From Mycolicibacterium sp. P9-64 (GTDB taxonomy: Bacteria > Actinomycetota > Actinomycetes > Mycobacteriales > Mycobacteriaceae), in assembly GCF_008329605.1 (NCBI RefSeq), contig NZ_NPKO01000011.1, forward strand, positions 186,001-250,000: a DNA stretch of 64,000 nucleotides, read 5' to 3'. Within the stretch, counting starts at the first letter, position 1, and the number at the start of each line of letters is the position of its first letter. Made by a program: the position numbers and the translations under genes. This document shows, in pieces, positions 8,811 to 17,787 of this stretch. The notes under the pieces are model-generated. The model was not told the DNA's origin, did no database searches, and saw only the letters and a program-made list of their open reading frames with translations.

Positions 8811-9575
8811 TCAGTCAAAAACCAGGATCTTGACGAGCGCGACGGAGCCGATCACCACGATGACGACCCGCAGCACCGCTGGCGAAAGCCGACGACCGAA
8901 CCGGGCGCCGAGGTAGCCGCCGATGAAGGCGCCCGACCCGATCAGCGCGACGACCTCCCAGTCGATGCGGTCGGTGGCCACGATCATGAACGTGACGGCC
9001 GCAACGGCATTGACCGCGGTGGCAAGTACGTTCTTGATCGCGTTGAGGCGTTGGATGCCGTCGCTCAGCACCAGTCCCATGAGCCCAACGAGCAGGATCC
9101 CCTGCGCAGCGCCGAAGTATCCGCCGTAGATGCCGAGCACGAAGACCCCAACGGCGAGAAGGATTCCCGAGCGCTTCTTCGGAGCCCCGTCATGCTCGAG
9201 CGAGGCCGTGCGCCGTTGCACGGCAGGGCCGACCAACACCATGACCAGGCCGATCACGATGAGCACCGGCACGATCGCCTTGAACGACTCGTCGGGCAGC
9301 ACGAGGAGCAGGATCGCCCCGACCACCGCACCGGCGATCGATGCCGGTGCAAGGCGAACCAGGACGCCCCTGTTCGTGCGCAGCTCGCGGCGGTAGCCAT
9401 AGATGCCCGACACACCGCCCGCAACCATGCCGATGTTGTTGGAGATGTTGGCTACCAGTGGCGGATAACCGAACAACAGCAGCGTCGGAAAGGTCACCAG
9501 AGTGCCGGAGCCGACGATGACGTTGATCCCGCCAGCCCACACGCCCGCCAGGAAGATCGCGGCGAACTCGATCAT
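8811..9575 (-). CDS. Sulfite exporter TauE/SafE family membrane protein
   Basis: 254 residues with about eight hydrophobic segments in two repeats. The first repeat contains GGINVIVGSGTLVTFPTLL and the second GGYFGAAQGILLVGLMG, typical of TauE/SafE. The start ATG at 9573-9575 lies 16 bp after the hydrolase stop. These proteins move small anions such as sulfite or sulfoacetate across the membrane. Being in one operon with the hydrolase at 9592, behind the third LacI-type operator, suggests export of a product or by-product of the pathway. Confidence 0.8.
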   Translation of the reverse strand: MIEFAAIFLAGVWAGGINVIVGSGTLVTFPTLLLFGYPPLVANISNNIGMVAGGVSGIYGYRRELRTNRGVLVRLAPASIAGAVVGAILLLVLPDESFKAIVPVLIVIGLVMVLVGPAVQRRTASLEHDGAPKKRSGILLAVGVFVLGIYGGYFGAAQGILLVGLMGLVLSDGIQRLNAIKNVLATAVNAVAAVTFMIVATDRIDWEVVALIGSGAFIGGYLGARFGRRLSPAVLRVVIVVIGSVALVKILVFD

Positions 9576-9591
9576 CGTGCCGCGCGCCGGC

Positions 9592-10506
9592 TCACCCGCC
9601 GAGGCGCTTGTCGAGGAACTCGATGATCCCGTCGATGGCACGTTCCTGCACGTCATCCACCTCGACCGTGCCGTCGGCGCCGGTCACCGGAAAGATGTAG
9701 CCGTGCAGCGGGTGATCCCAGCTGACCCACGTGGCATCCTTCCCGCTTTCCTCCAGTAGCTCGTAGCTCAGCCGGAAGATGCCCTGCAGGTGGTCGCCAT
9801 CGCGGCCCATCACCAGCATGGGCAGCGAGATGGGCGCGATCCGCTCGCGCGCGAGCGGCTCGTTGATGCGTGAGCGTACGAACGCCTTGTCGCGCATCTG
9901 CATTTCCTCGATGTCGCGCAATCCGGTCTCGGGGTTCGTGAAGGCCGAGTCGTCCGGAGTGAGGTCGAGAAACTCGTGATTGGCGGGCTCGCACGCGACG
10001 CCGGCCGCGAGCCGGCTGTCGTACTGCGACGCGATCTTGAACAGCATCTCGCCGGCGTGGCTTACGCCGACGTGACCGAGCCGCTTGGGATCGATCTGCG
10101 GGTGCTGGGCCACGTGGTCGAGGATCGCCAGCTCGTCCTCGAACTCCAGCGGCGAACGGTTCATCAGTGCCATGCCCTGCCGTTGGTCCACGATCAGGCG
10201 TCCGCCGTTGTGGAAACCGAGCTCGACCTCGGCGCGGTAGCGGCCCCACGCGCAGGCGTAACCGGCGTCGAGCAGGCGCTCCATGATGTAGCCGTGGGTC
10301 TTGACCCGTCCGCGCAGCCAGTCAAGACCGCCCCCACCGTTGCCGTATGCGAGGAAGACGAAGGGCAACCCGGTGGCATCGTCCGACGGCACGCGGAGCG
10401 CGTACGGGACGTACAGGCCATCCCTGGTCTCGGCCAGGTGATACGTGACCGGCCGCGACGAGCCCTCTACGGGTTCGGTGATCGCCGGATAGCTCGGTGC
10501 GGACAC
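9592..10506 (-). CDS. Alpha/beta hydrolase
   Basis: 304 residues from the GTG at 10504-10506, with GGAG seven bases upstream. The frame continues to an ATG at 10561, but that would place the operator inside the coding region, so the shorter form is preferred. The fold is shown by FVFLAYGNGGGGLDW (oxyanion region), the nucleophile motif GVSHAGE, Asp in GRDGDHL and a C-terminal His in HPLHGYIF. It is not closely similar to the hydrolase at 4470, so it probably cleaves another bond in the same pathway. It is co-transcribed with the TauE permease. Confidence 0.75.
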   Translation of the reverse strand: MSAPSYPAITEPVEGSSRPVTYHLAETRDGLYVPYALRVPSDDATGLPFVFLAYGNGGGGLDWLRGRVKTHGYIMERLLDAGYACAWGRYRAEVELGFHNGGRLIVDQRQGMALMNRSPLEFEDELAILDHVAQHPQIDPKRLGHVGVSHAGEMLFKIASQYDSRLAAGVACEPANHEFLDLTPDDSAFTNPETGLRDIEEMQMRDKAFVRSRINEPLARERIAPISLPMLVMGRDGDHLQGIFRLSYELLEESGKDATWVSWDHPLHGYIFPVTGADGTVEVDDVQERAIDGIIEFLDKRLGG

Positions 10507-10540
10507 GACGCGACTCCAATCGCTCAAGCCATACCTTGAC

Positions 10541-10554
10541 TGCAAACGATTGCA
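10541..10554. promoter_or_regulatory. LacI-type operator upstream of hydrolase-tauE operon
   Basis: TGCAAACGATTGCA, with outer half sites TGCAA/TTGCA around a central CG. It shares 13 consecutive bases with the reverse complement of the 4430 site and lies 34 bp from the chosen start at 10506. Confidence 0.65.
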
Positions 10555-10641
10555 CCATAGCATGCCCGATCTTCCCAGCGATTTGTGAGCGTTGACGTTC
10601 GCTCAGCGACTGGTTACGTGCACGGGCTGCGGAGGCGAAGG

Positions 10642-12186
10642 TCAGTTGCGGGTGGAGCGGATGAGGTCCGCGGCCTTCTCACCGATCAGCACGGACGGGG
10701 CGTGGGTGTGTCCACGGATGATCGTCGGCATCACCGACGCATCGGCCACCCGCAGCCCGTCGACCCCGCGCACCCGCAACTGTGGATCCACCACGCTGGC
10801 GTCATCGGATCCCATCCGCGCCGTGCCCACGGGGTGATAGAGCGTGTGCGACAACGTGTTCAGCGCCTTCTCGAGCGTGTCGTCGTCGAGTTCGGTGGCA
10901 CCGGCGGGCCGGGCAATGCCACCGAGAATGGTTTGCATCGTTGGCGATTCGGCGATCCTGGCGGTGATGCGCAGGCCCTCCATGAGCGCCGCACGGTCCT
11001 CGCCTGCGTCATCCGACAGATACCGCGGGTCGATGATCGGCTTGGCCTCAGGATCCGCCGAGGCCAGCGTGATCGTGCCAGTGCTCTTGGGCTTCAACAG
11101 GATCGGACCCATCACGACCGCATGTCCGGTGTACGGCTCGCCGATCCCCTCGTCGAAGAACGGGGCGGGCGCGAAGATCAGCTCGAGGTCGGGGAACGCC
11201 AACTCCGGTCGGCTGCGCACGAACCCGTACGCCTCCCCCACGTTCGACGTGAGCATGCCGCGGCGCCGGGCCAGGTAGTTGACCAGCTGCAGCGGCTTCT
11301 CCGCGGCGAACAGGGTTTCGCAGTCGGCGTCGAAGCCCAGCGGAACCACCAAGTGGTCAAGCAGATTCGCGCCCACCTCCGGTGCGTGGTGCACCGACTC
11401 GATGCCATGCTCGGCGAGCTGGTCGCGGTCGCCGATACCCGACAGCATCAGCAGCTGCGGCGTGTTGATGGCGCCTGCACACAGCACCACCTCGCGACGG
11501 GCCCTGACCACCTGACGCTTGCCGTCGGTGTCGATCTCGACGCCCACGGCGCGGTTGCCGTCGAACAGCACCCGCGTCACGTGCGCGTCGGTGAACAACC
11601 TCAGGTTCTGCCGACGCAATGCCGGCTTCAGGTACGCGTCGGCGGTGCTCCACCGCGCTCCCCTGCGCTGCGTGACCAGCGTCTGGGAAAACCCTTCCGG
11701 CGAAGGCAGATTCGGCACCTCCAGCCGGTAGCCCTGCTCCTCCACGGCGGAGAGCCAAGCGGCAGTCGAACTGCAAGGAGTGCGCTGCGGCGATACCACC
11801 AGCGGCCCCCGCTCGATGCGCTTGAAGTACTTCTCAATGCCGGCGAACGACCAGTCCGCGCCTGCCTGCTCACCCCACTCGTCGTAGTCCGCTGCGAACC
11901 CACGCACCCACATCATGGCGTTCATCGACGATGAACCGCCGAGCGTCTTGCCGCGTGGCCAGTAGATCTGGCGGCCGTCCAGTTGCTTCTGCGGTTCGGT
12001 GAGGTAGTTCCAGTCGACAGGCCCCTTGAAGAGTTTGGAGAAGGCCGCAGGGATGTGGATGAACTTGTCCTTGTCGGGCGGCCCGGCCTCGACGACCGCT
12101 ACCCGGACACCCGGCACTGCGCTCAGTCGACTGGCAAGTACCGAGCCGGCCGAGCCGGTGCCCACAACGATGTAGTCCGCGTCCAC
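10642..12186 (-). CDS. GMC family FAD oxidoreductase (choline dehydrogenase-like)
   Basis: 514 residues from the GTG at 12184-12186 (weak ribosome binding site). The N-terminus DADYIVVGTGSAGSVLASRL is the ADP-binding fold, GGSSSMNAMMWVRG near residue 90 is the first GMC signature, and HPVGTARMG near residue 460 holds the catalytic His. Members oxidise alcohols using FAD. By position next to the SbcC-like gene it corresponds to M. tuberculosis Rv1279 (recalled). No LacI-type site was seen before it, so it belongs to the conserved backbone and not to the neighbouring regulon. Confidence 0.85.
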   Translation of the reverse strand: MDADYIVVGTGSAGSVLASRLSAVPGVRVAVVEAGPPDKDKFIHIPAAFSKLFKGPVDWNYLTEPQKQLDGRQIYWPRGKTLGGSSSMNAMMWVRGFAADYDEWGEQAGADWSFAGIEKYFKRIERGPLVVSPQRTPCSSTAAWLSAVEEQGYRLEVPNLPSPEGFSQTLVTQRRGARWSTADAYLKPALRRQNLRLFTDAHVTRVLFDGNRAVGVEIDTDGKRQVVRARREVVLCAGAINTPQLLMLSGIGDRDQLAEHGIESVHHAPEVGANLLDHLVVPLGFDADCETLFAAEKPLQLVNYLARRRGMLTSNVGEAYGFVRSRPELAFPDLELIFAPAPFFDEGIGEPYTGHAVVMGPILLKPKSTGTITLASADPEAKPIIDPRYLSDDAGEDRAALMEGLRITARIAESPTMQTILGGIARPAGATELDDDTLEKALNTLSHTLYHPVGTARMGSDDASVVDPQLRVRGVDGLRVADASVMPTIIRGHTHAPSVLIGEKAADLIRSTRN

Positions 12187-12215
12187 GTCGCGTGAGTGTA
12201 TGAGGCCAAGGGCCG

Positions 12216-14828
12216 CTATGCGGTCAATTCGATGTGCAGCGCGTCGCCAACGGTCGCGTAGCGCTCGGGGCTGCACGTCAGCACGATGACCTGCCCGTCA
12301 CCGCCGACGGCGTCGAACACCTCGCCCATCTTGGTGAGCCGGGCGGCGTCGGTGAAGCCGAGGGCATCGTCGATGAGGACGGGGACGCCGTCCTCCTTGG
12401 CGACCAGCGCCGCGCCGGCCAGCCGCGCCACGATGCCGAGTTGCTCCTTGGCACCACCAGACAGCGACTCGTACGGCACCGTACGTCCGTCCAGGGTGCG
12501 GCTGCAGATGCGTAGTTCAGCGTCGATCTCCACCTCGAAGTCGGCACCGAACACGATGCGGCCCAATCGTTCTACTTGGCCGCGGAACGGTTCGACGTAG
12601 CGGAGCCTGGCGTCGTCGCGGTGCCGCAGCATCACCGAGCGCAGCACGTTCACCGCGTCGGCGCGCCTGCCGAGCCTGGCGTGCTCGGCCGTGGCGCGCT
12701 GAAGTTCGATGTGAGCGGCGTCCAGCTGACCGCGCCTGCCCTGAGAGCCATATGCCCGCAGCTGGGCTGTGGTGTCACGCAGCTGCTCGCCGAGCTCCTC
12801 GTGCCTGCGCACCATCGCGTCGTGGCAGCGGTCCGCGTCATCGAGCTCTTGGGCGACGGCGCCGGGCGCGACCCGGGCGAGCTCGGTCTCGACGGCCTGC
12901 AAGCCGGCCGCGGCCTCATTGGCACACTCGGCCAGCGCGCCCGCCCTCGCCGCGAGGTCCTCGTCGCCGGTCGACTCGCGCTGCGCGGCCAGCAGCTCAC
13001 CGACCCTGGTCAGTTCCGTCGTGGCGGTGATCAGCTGCTCCCGCAGAACCGTCGCCCGAGTGGTCTGGCTCATCGCCGCTGCCGCCGCCGCGGTGGCCGC
13101 CTCCCTGCGAAGATCACACGCGGCGACCAACCGGCGATGCTCTGCCGTGGCGGTCTCGAGCTCGGTCTTGGCGCCTTCGGCGTCACCTGGCACGTCTGCT
13201 GGCGCAGCCTCCTGCAGCTCGGCAAGGCGTGCCCGCATACCCGCAACGGACTGGTCGCCGATCAGTGCCTCACGCGTGGCGCGCACCCGATCGCCGGTCG
13301 CCAGCAGGTCCCGCCGTCGCTGATCGAGCAGCCGCGCGGCATCCATGTCGGCCGCCCCCGCATGCTTCAGCAAGGTGGTCAGGTGCGCACGCGCAGCATC
13401 GAGCAACGCTTGCGTATCGGCGGCGGGCGCACCGGGCAGCACGCGCACCGTGAGCACTCCCGGCAGCTCGACGTCGGTACTGCCCGCCGCACTCGCCGAC
13501 CAACTCTGACCGGCGGCCAGCGCGACGACCTCGCCGGCGATCCGCAGCTCGACGTCGGCCGCGGCCGTCAACTCCACCCTGGCAGACGCCGATTCGGCGC
13601 GCGCCGCGGCCAATTCGACAGCAGCAGCGGCGGTCTCGAGGCCCCGCATCGAACCGTCGACCATGGCGATCGCCGCGAGGTCGCGGTCGACGCCGAGCAA
13701 CTCGCGGTCCGCGGCATCGATCTTGGACAGCTTCGCCGCCAACCGCTGGGCCTGCTCGCGCCTGGCGATCTGCTCAACGGCGCGGCGGGCGGCGTCGACC
13801 CTGACCTGGCACGCGTCGACGACCGCCTTGGCTTCGACGAGAGCGGCATCGGCTGCGGTCTTCCCCTCGCGGGCGGTCGCCTCATCGATACCGGCCTGCT
13901 CGACGGAGCGCTCCAGGTCGGCGATGGTGGCGGCGCGGGTGTCGAGGTCGGTGCACAACCGGCGGCGTTCGTCGAGCGCCGCGACGGCTGCGACGCGCTG
14001 CTGCCGCGCAGCGTCGGCCAGTGCGCGGGCCTGCGCCAGCCGATCAGTCAGTGCCTTGACGGCTGCGGCCGCGACCCGCGCCCCGTCGAGACGCTTGGCC
14101 GCGTTGGCGCGATCGAGTGTCACGCGGGCAAGGCGCTCGGTCAGCTCACCGTGGCGGGTCACCGCGTCGTCGACCTCCGCGACAGCGGCCTCACACTCGG
14201 CGACCATCTGCTCCGCGGAGCGCAATCCGGCGATCGCCGAGCCCCAGTCGCCGGTGGGCCTGCCGGTAGCGGTGAAGTACTGGCGGAACTCCGCGTCGAT
14301 CCGGTCGACGAGGAGCGGCTCGGCGCCCGACAGCTCGACCGCCTGCCCTGCGGCAGCGTCGAGTGCGCGGGACAGCGCGTCGGATCCGGACAGATCGACC
14401 GGCGCAGTGGCTCCCGCCTGCAGGACTCGTTGGGCCTGCCAGAGATCGATGTCGACGGTCTCCTTGAGGATCGCCTGCACGCGCTCGTGCGCCTCGTCGC
14501 CGGTGAGCTGCTCGCGACGCGGCTCGGTGACCGTGAGCTCCGTGACGGGCCGCTTGTGAAAGCGCTTGAAGTACTCGAAGCGGTACGGCCCCGTCGAGAT
14601 CACCGCGGCGATCTCCGCGCCCTCGTCGACGTGCGTGGGCTTGACCTGCTTGACCTCTTTCTTGGACGAGCGGTCCTTGGCGTGCAGGAGCAGGTCGAGC
14701 GCCTCGATCATCGACGACTTGCCGATCTCGTTGGCGCCGCTGATCACCACCACGCCCCGGTCGGGAAACTCGATGTCGCGGTGCGCGATTCCGCGGTAGT
14801 TGCGCAGGGTGAGACGGTGCAGCTTCAC
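12216..14828 (-). CDS. SbcC/Rad50-like AAA ATPase (Rv1278-type)
   Basis: 870 residues. The N-terminal half-ATPase has Walker A GANEIGKS at residues 31-38; a long Ala/Arg/Glu-rich coiled coil spans about 190-720; the C-terminal half has the signature SLSGGAKEQLG and Walker B PVLIDDALGFTD. This is the SMC-like layout of SbcC/Rad50, partner of an SbcD/Mre11 nuclease, used to process DNA ends or hairpins. No C-x-x-C zinc-hook motif is seen in the coiled coil. The start overlaps the stop of the SbcD-like gene (ATGA), which indicates a complex made in fixed ratio. It corresponds by position to Rv1278. Confidence 0.85.
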   Translation of the reverse strand: MKLHRLTLRNYRGIAHRDIEFPDRGVVVISGANEIGKSSMIEALDLLLHAKDRSSKKEVKQVKPTHVDEGAEIAAVISTGPYRFEYFKRFHKRPVTELTVTEPRREQLTGDEAHERVQAILKETVDIDLWQAQRVLQAGATAPVDLSGSDALSRALDAAAGQAVELSGAEPLLVDRIDAEFRQYFTATGRPTGDWGSAIAGLRSAEQMVAECEAAVAEVDDAVTRHGELTERLARVTLDRANAAKRLDGARVAAAAVKALTDRLAQARALADAARQQRVAAVAALDERRRLCTDLDTRAATIADLERSVEQAGIDEATAREGKTAADAALVEAKAVVDACQVRVDAARRAVEQIARREQAQRLAAKLSKIDAADRELLGVDRDLAAIAMVDGSMRGLETAAAAVELAAARAESASARVELTAAADVELRIAGEVVALAAGQSWSASAAGSTDVELPGVLTVRVLPGAPAADTQALLDAARAHLTTLLKHAGAADMDAARLLDQRRRDLLATGDRVRATREALIGDQSVAGMRARLAELQEAAPADVPGDAEGAKTELETATAEHRRLVAACDLRREAATAAAAAAMSQTTRATVLREQLITATTELTRVGELLAAQRESTGDEDLAARAGALAECANEAAAGLQAVETELARVAPGAVAQELDDADRCHDAMVRRHEELGEQLRDTTAQLRAYGSQGRRGQLDAAHIELQRATAEHARLGRRADAVNVLRSVMLRHRDDARLRYVEPFRGQVERLGRIVFGADFEVEIDAELRICSRTLDGRTVPYESLSGGAKEQLGIVARLAGAALVAKEDGVPVLIDDALGFTDAARLTKMGEVFDAVGGDGQVIVLTCSPERYATVGDALHIELTA

Positions 14829-15976
14829 GCGGCGGCGCCCCGGTCCACCAGGCGCAGCAGCAACGCGAGCGCGGCGCGGGCGTCCTCGGCTTGCGCACCA
14901 CCGTCGCGCGCCGTCGCCACCAACTCGTCGACCGCCGCTGCCGCGAATCCCCCGATGCCGAGGTCGTCGAACTCACCGTCGGCGGGCAGGACGACGACGT
15001 CGGTCTGGCTGTCCCACGACGTCAGCGCCGCGAAGAGCCGGGTGTGCTTGTCGATGCACGCGTCCAGTTCGGCCTTGTCCGTGACGGTCAGCGACCCGGT
15101 AAGCGCCAATTGCACGACGGTGCGATCCTTGTCGGGCATCAGGTCCAGGTTCAGGCCGAGATCTGTGATGTCACGGCTGTTGTCCACCGTGAACCGCAAC
15201 GACACGAACCGCCACCGCCCCACCTTGCGGGCCTCGACGTGCACCGCCCGTTTGGCATCCCGCTCGTCGATGTCGACGACCAGCACATGGCCGGGATCGG
15301 ACTCGATGTGGTCGTAATTGGTGACTTCGGGTGCACCCGAGTACCAGACTCGGCCCGTCGCGCCGACCTCGGTACGAGAGTGCTTGTCGCCCAACGCCAC
15401 GTAGTGCACGGCACCCCTGTCCAGCGCGGCCTCCACCGCAGCCAGCCGGATCAGCGACGCCTTGTCACGGTCGGGCTCGAAGACGTCGACGCCACCATGG
15501 CCGACGACGACGCGGGTGGTGCCGTCGGCGGACAGACCATCGAGCACGTCACCGACCAGGTCGATGGTGGGCGCCTTGGAACGCCAAGGGGCGGCGACGA
15601 TCTCAAGGCCCGGCCGCACTTCGTGCACCCCGGCGCGGTCGAGCACCGTCACGTTGTCGGGGCACTCGGCCAGGAACAGCGCGCTGGTGTAGACCGACGA
15701 TGCGTCGAGCGGGTCGTGGTTGCCCGGCAGCAGGTACACCGGAACCCCGATCGCACGCATCGCCTCGAGCGACTGGCTGACGACGCGCGGGCTGAGCTGG
15801 TTGTGCTCGAACACGTCACCGGCAACGACGACGAACTCGGCACCCGACTCGGCGGCGATCGGCCCGATGCTCGCGACGGCGTCGCGCCGCGCCGCCGAAT
15901 ACCGCGGCTGCGCCTCACCGTTGAGGAAGTAGCGGGTCATGCCGAGCTGCCAATCGGCGGTGTGCACGAAGCGCAT
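14825..15976 (-). CDS. SbcD/Mre11-like metallophosphoesterase (Rv1277-type)
   Basis: 383 residues. The calcineurin-like nuclease motifs are in order: HTADWQLG (residues 5-12), GDVFEHN, GNHDP, VVGHGGVD and ALGDKHSR. These bind the two metal ions used to cut DNA. The C-terminal 120 residues form a capping/adaptor domain. It is translationally coupled to the SbcC-like ATPase. A role in DNA end processing is inferred from the SbcCD/Mre11-Rad50 families. Transcription runs away from the SixA-like gene at 16095. Confidence 0.85.
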   Translation of the reverse strand: MRFVHTADWQLGMTRYFLNGEAQPRYSAARRDAVASIGPIAAESGAEFVVVAGDVFEHNQLSPRVVSQSLEAMRAIGVPVYLLPGNHDPLDASSVYTSALFLAECPDNVTVLDRAGVHEVRPGLEIVAAPWRSKAPTIDLVGDVLDGLSADGTTRVVVGHGGVDVFEPDRDKASLIRLAAVEAALDRGAVHYVALGDKHSRTEVGATGRVWYSGAPEVTNYDHIESDPGHVLVVDIDERDAKRAVHVEARKVGRWRFVSLRFTVDNSRDITDLGLNLDLMPDKDRTVVQLALTGSLTVTDKAELDACIDKHTRLFAALTSWDSQTDVVVLPADGEFDDLGIGGFAAAAVDELVATARDGGAQAEDARAALALLLRLVDRGAAA

Positions 15977-16094
15977 CCCGGCGTCCTCCTCGCTCTCGTC
16001 TCTGGGTGGGGCAAGGCGAGTGTAGGTCCGGCCGCCGACAAGTCAGCGGACCTCGACCGGCATGTGGGCGGGCGATGCCGCTACGTTGACTCCC

Positions 16095-16598
16095 ATGAGC
16101 AGGACGCTGCTATTGCTGAGACATGCCAAATCGGACTATCCGGCGGGCGTGCCCGATCACGAGCGGCCGCTGGCTGCGCGGGGCATCCGCGAGGCGCCGC
16201 TGGCCGGCGACTGGATCCGGGCGAACGCACCCGCCGTCGACGCCGTGCTGTGCTCGACGGCAACGCGAACCCGCCAAACGTTCGCGCGCACGGGGATCGA
16301 CGCGCCCGTGCAGTTCGTCGACCGGCTCTACGACGCCGTGCCAGGGACCGTGATCGACGTGATCAACGGGGCGAGCTCACTGTTCGACACCGACGTCGAG
16401 ACACTTCTGGTGATCGGTCACGAACCGACGATGTCGAGCTTGGCCCTCGCCCTGAACAACGACGGCAACGAGGCTGCGGCACAAGACATTGCGATGAAGT
16501 TCCCCACCTCGGCGATCGCCATGCTCGGCGTCACCGAGCCGTGGGATCGGCTCGCCCTGCGAGGGGCGTCGCTGCTCGCATTCCACGTGCCGCGGTAG
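16095..16598 (+). CDS. SixA-like histidine phosphatase family protein (Rv1276c-type)
   Basis: 167 residues from the ATG at 16095. The N-terminal phosphatase motif is LLRHAKSD (phospho-accepting His near residue 10), followed by ERPLAARG and, in the C-terminal half, the second active-site His in VIGHEPTMS. This RHAKSD form is typical of SixA, which dephosphorylates phosphohistidine, and of related small phosphatases. The gene is convergent with lprC, and the 44-bp gap holds only a degenerate copy of the dispersed repeat. The substrate in mycobacteria is not known to me. Confidence 0.85.
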   Translation: MSRTLLLLRHAKSDYPAGVPDHERPLAARGIREAPLAGDWIRANAPAVDAVLCSTATRTRQTFARTGIDAPVQFVDRLYDAVPGTVIDVINGASSLFDTDVETLLVIGHEPTMSSLALALNNDGNEAAAQDIAMKFPTSAIAMLGVTEPWDRLALRGASLLAFHVPR

Positions 16599-16642
16599 CG
16601 GGCCCGCCGGCACACTCCCCTGGTCGCTTCGCTGGAGCCGCG

Positions 16643-17203
16643 CTACGAGTTGGTGGCGAGCGTCAACTCCATCAACTTGATCGCCATGCTGCAGGCATCG
16701 ATGCCGGGCGCCTGCGGGTTCACCCACCAGCCGACCACGCCGCCGGCGTCACTGGCCACGCCGCACGCGCCCTTGCCGTCCTGGGGCTTCATCACGATCG
16801 ACTGCACGCCCGCGATCGACCGATTCTCGACCTGATACTTCAGGCTGTCGGCGACCTTCTTCTCGTTGTCGAGGCTGCCCTGCTCGAACCAGAACCTGGT
16901 GATGTCGATCAGGCCTGCCGGGTTGGCGGCCTGCCAACGACAGATGGCGCCGACGAAGGTGCTCTGGATGTCGAGCGGATCCGCCCCGACGGTCTTGGCG
17001 AGGATGTCCTCGGTCAGCACGTCGCATTCCTTGAGCAGGTTCGGGTACTGCTTCTCCGAGTTGTCGTTGCGCGGATTGTCGCCCGCGCCTGCCTTGGCCG
17101 CGGTGCCCTCCACCGTGCGTGAGCAGCCAAGCAGCATCGTCAGCGTCGCGAGCAGTGCCACCACGCCCGCCAGCACCCGGCGGGTTCCGTTGCGCCCGGT
17201 CAT
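16643..17203 (-). CDS. lprC: DUF3558 lipoprotein, LprC-like
   Basis: 186 residues from the ATG at 17201-17203. A signal peptide (residues 1-25) ends in a lipobox LLGC, so the protein should be lipid-anchored outside the cytoplasmic membrane. The DUF3558 body has the pattern CDVLTEDILAK and a conserved Cys in GAICRWQ. The function of DUF3558 is unknown. The start overlaps the stop of lprB by 4 bp. The assignment rests on family, tandem arrangement and position between the SixA-like gene and the ABC exporter, as in Rv1275 of M. tuberculosis. Confidence 0.75.
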   Translation of the reverse strand: MTGRNGTRRVLAGVVALLATLTMLLGCSRTVEGTAAKAGAGDNPRNDNSEKQYPNLLKECDVLTEDILAKTVGADPLDIQSTFVGAICRWQAANPAGLIDITRFWFEQGSLDNEKKVADSLKYQVENRSIAGVQSIVMKPQDGKGACGVASDAGGVVGWWVNPQAPGIDACSMAIKLMELTLATNS

Positions 17204-17787
17204 TTCGCGTTCACGATCGACTGGCGGGTGAGTTCCTTGGCGACATCGCACGGATCGGGGAACGGTTTCTGGCTGAAGCTGATGGACCACTCGATGAAGT
17301 CGTCGTCGTACTGGATGCCGATCTCGCAGAGGCTGGTGCCGAGGACCAGGTCGTCACCCATCGCGATGAAACCGCTGTGACCTTCGATGGTGATGTCCTC
17401 GACGTTGGCGCGGGAGAGTTCCTCGGTCTTGCGTTCGCGGCCGATCGGGCTGCCGCGGTACCAGGAGAAGGAGAAGTGCGGCCCGAGGATGCCGCCGCCT
17501 GCCAGCCACTGGCATCCGACCGAGTTGCGGGCCGTGTTGACCAGACCGGTGACCCTGGTCTGCTCGGTGACGGTCTGATCGGTGACGCCGCCGCACTCCG
17601 GGAACATCGGGCCGTGCTTGGCGCCGGCAACGGGGGCGGCCGTCGATGGGACGTCGGGCCCCGTCGGCTGATCCGAGCCGCCACAGGCGGCGATCAGCAG
17701 AATCACTGCGGCCGCCATCAGAGCAAACTTGGCGGCCGGCCCCTTGGCGTTGCGCCTGCTGCTCAGGTCGCAGCGTCGTCCAATCAC
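17200..17787 (-). CDS. lprB: DUF3558 lipoprotein, LprB-like
   Basis: 195 residues from the GTG at 17785-17787. A basic N-terminus (about residues 1-20) is followed by a hydrophobic stretch and the lipobox LIAACGG, so it is a membrane-anchored lipoprotein. The DUF3558 core includes FPECGGVTDQTV, SVGCQWL and the C-terminal FPDPCDVAKEL. It is the paralogue of the following gene and diverges from the ABC exporter at 17915, so the shared 127-bp intergenic region carries both promoters. It corresponds to Rv1274 by position. Confidence 0.75.
   Translation of the reverse strand: MIGRRCDLSSRRNAKGPAAKFALMAAAVILLIAACGGSDQPTGPDVPSTAAPVAGAKHGPMFPECGGVTDQTVTEQTRVTGLVNTARNSVGCQWLAGGGILGPHFSFSWYRGSPIGRERKTEELSRANVEDITIEGHSGFIAMGDDLVLGTSLCEIGIQYDDDFIEWSISFSQKPFPDPCDVAKELTRQSIVNAK

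Noticed and set aside
10507..10563. Start of the second hydrolase at the upstream ATG
   Set aside because: It would put the LacI-type dyad inside the coding sequence. The GTG at 10506 has a properly spaced GGAG.
12576..15317. Long open frame on the plus strand (over 900 codons) opposite the SbcC/SbcD-like genes
   Set aside because: It lies antisense to two genes with intact catalytic motifs, has an Arg/Gly/His-rich composition and no domain. Long antisense frames are expected from the strong third-position GC bias.
16612..16635. Eighth copy of the dispersed repeat
   Set aside because: Only the central TCGCTTCGCT and part of the flanks match. It was not counted as a certain copy.
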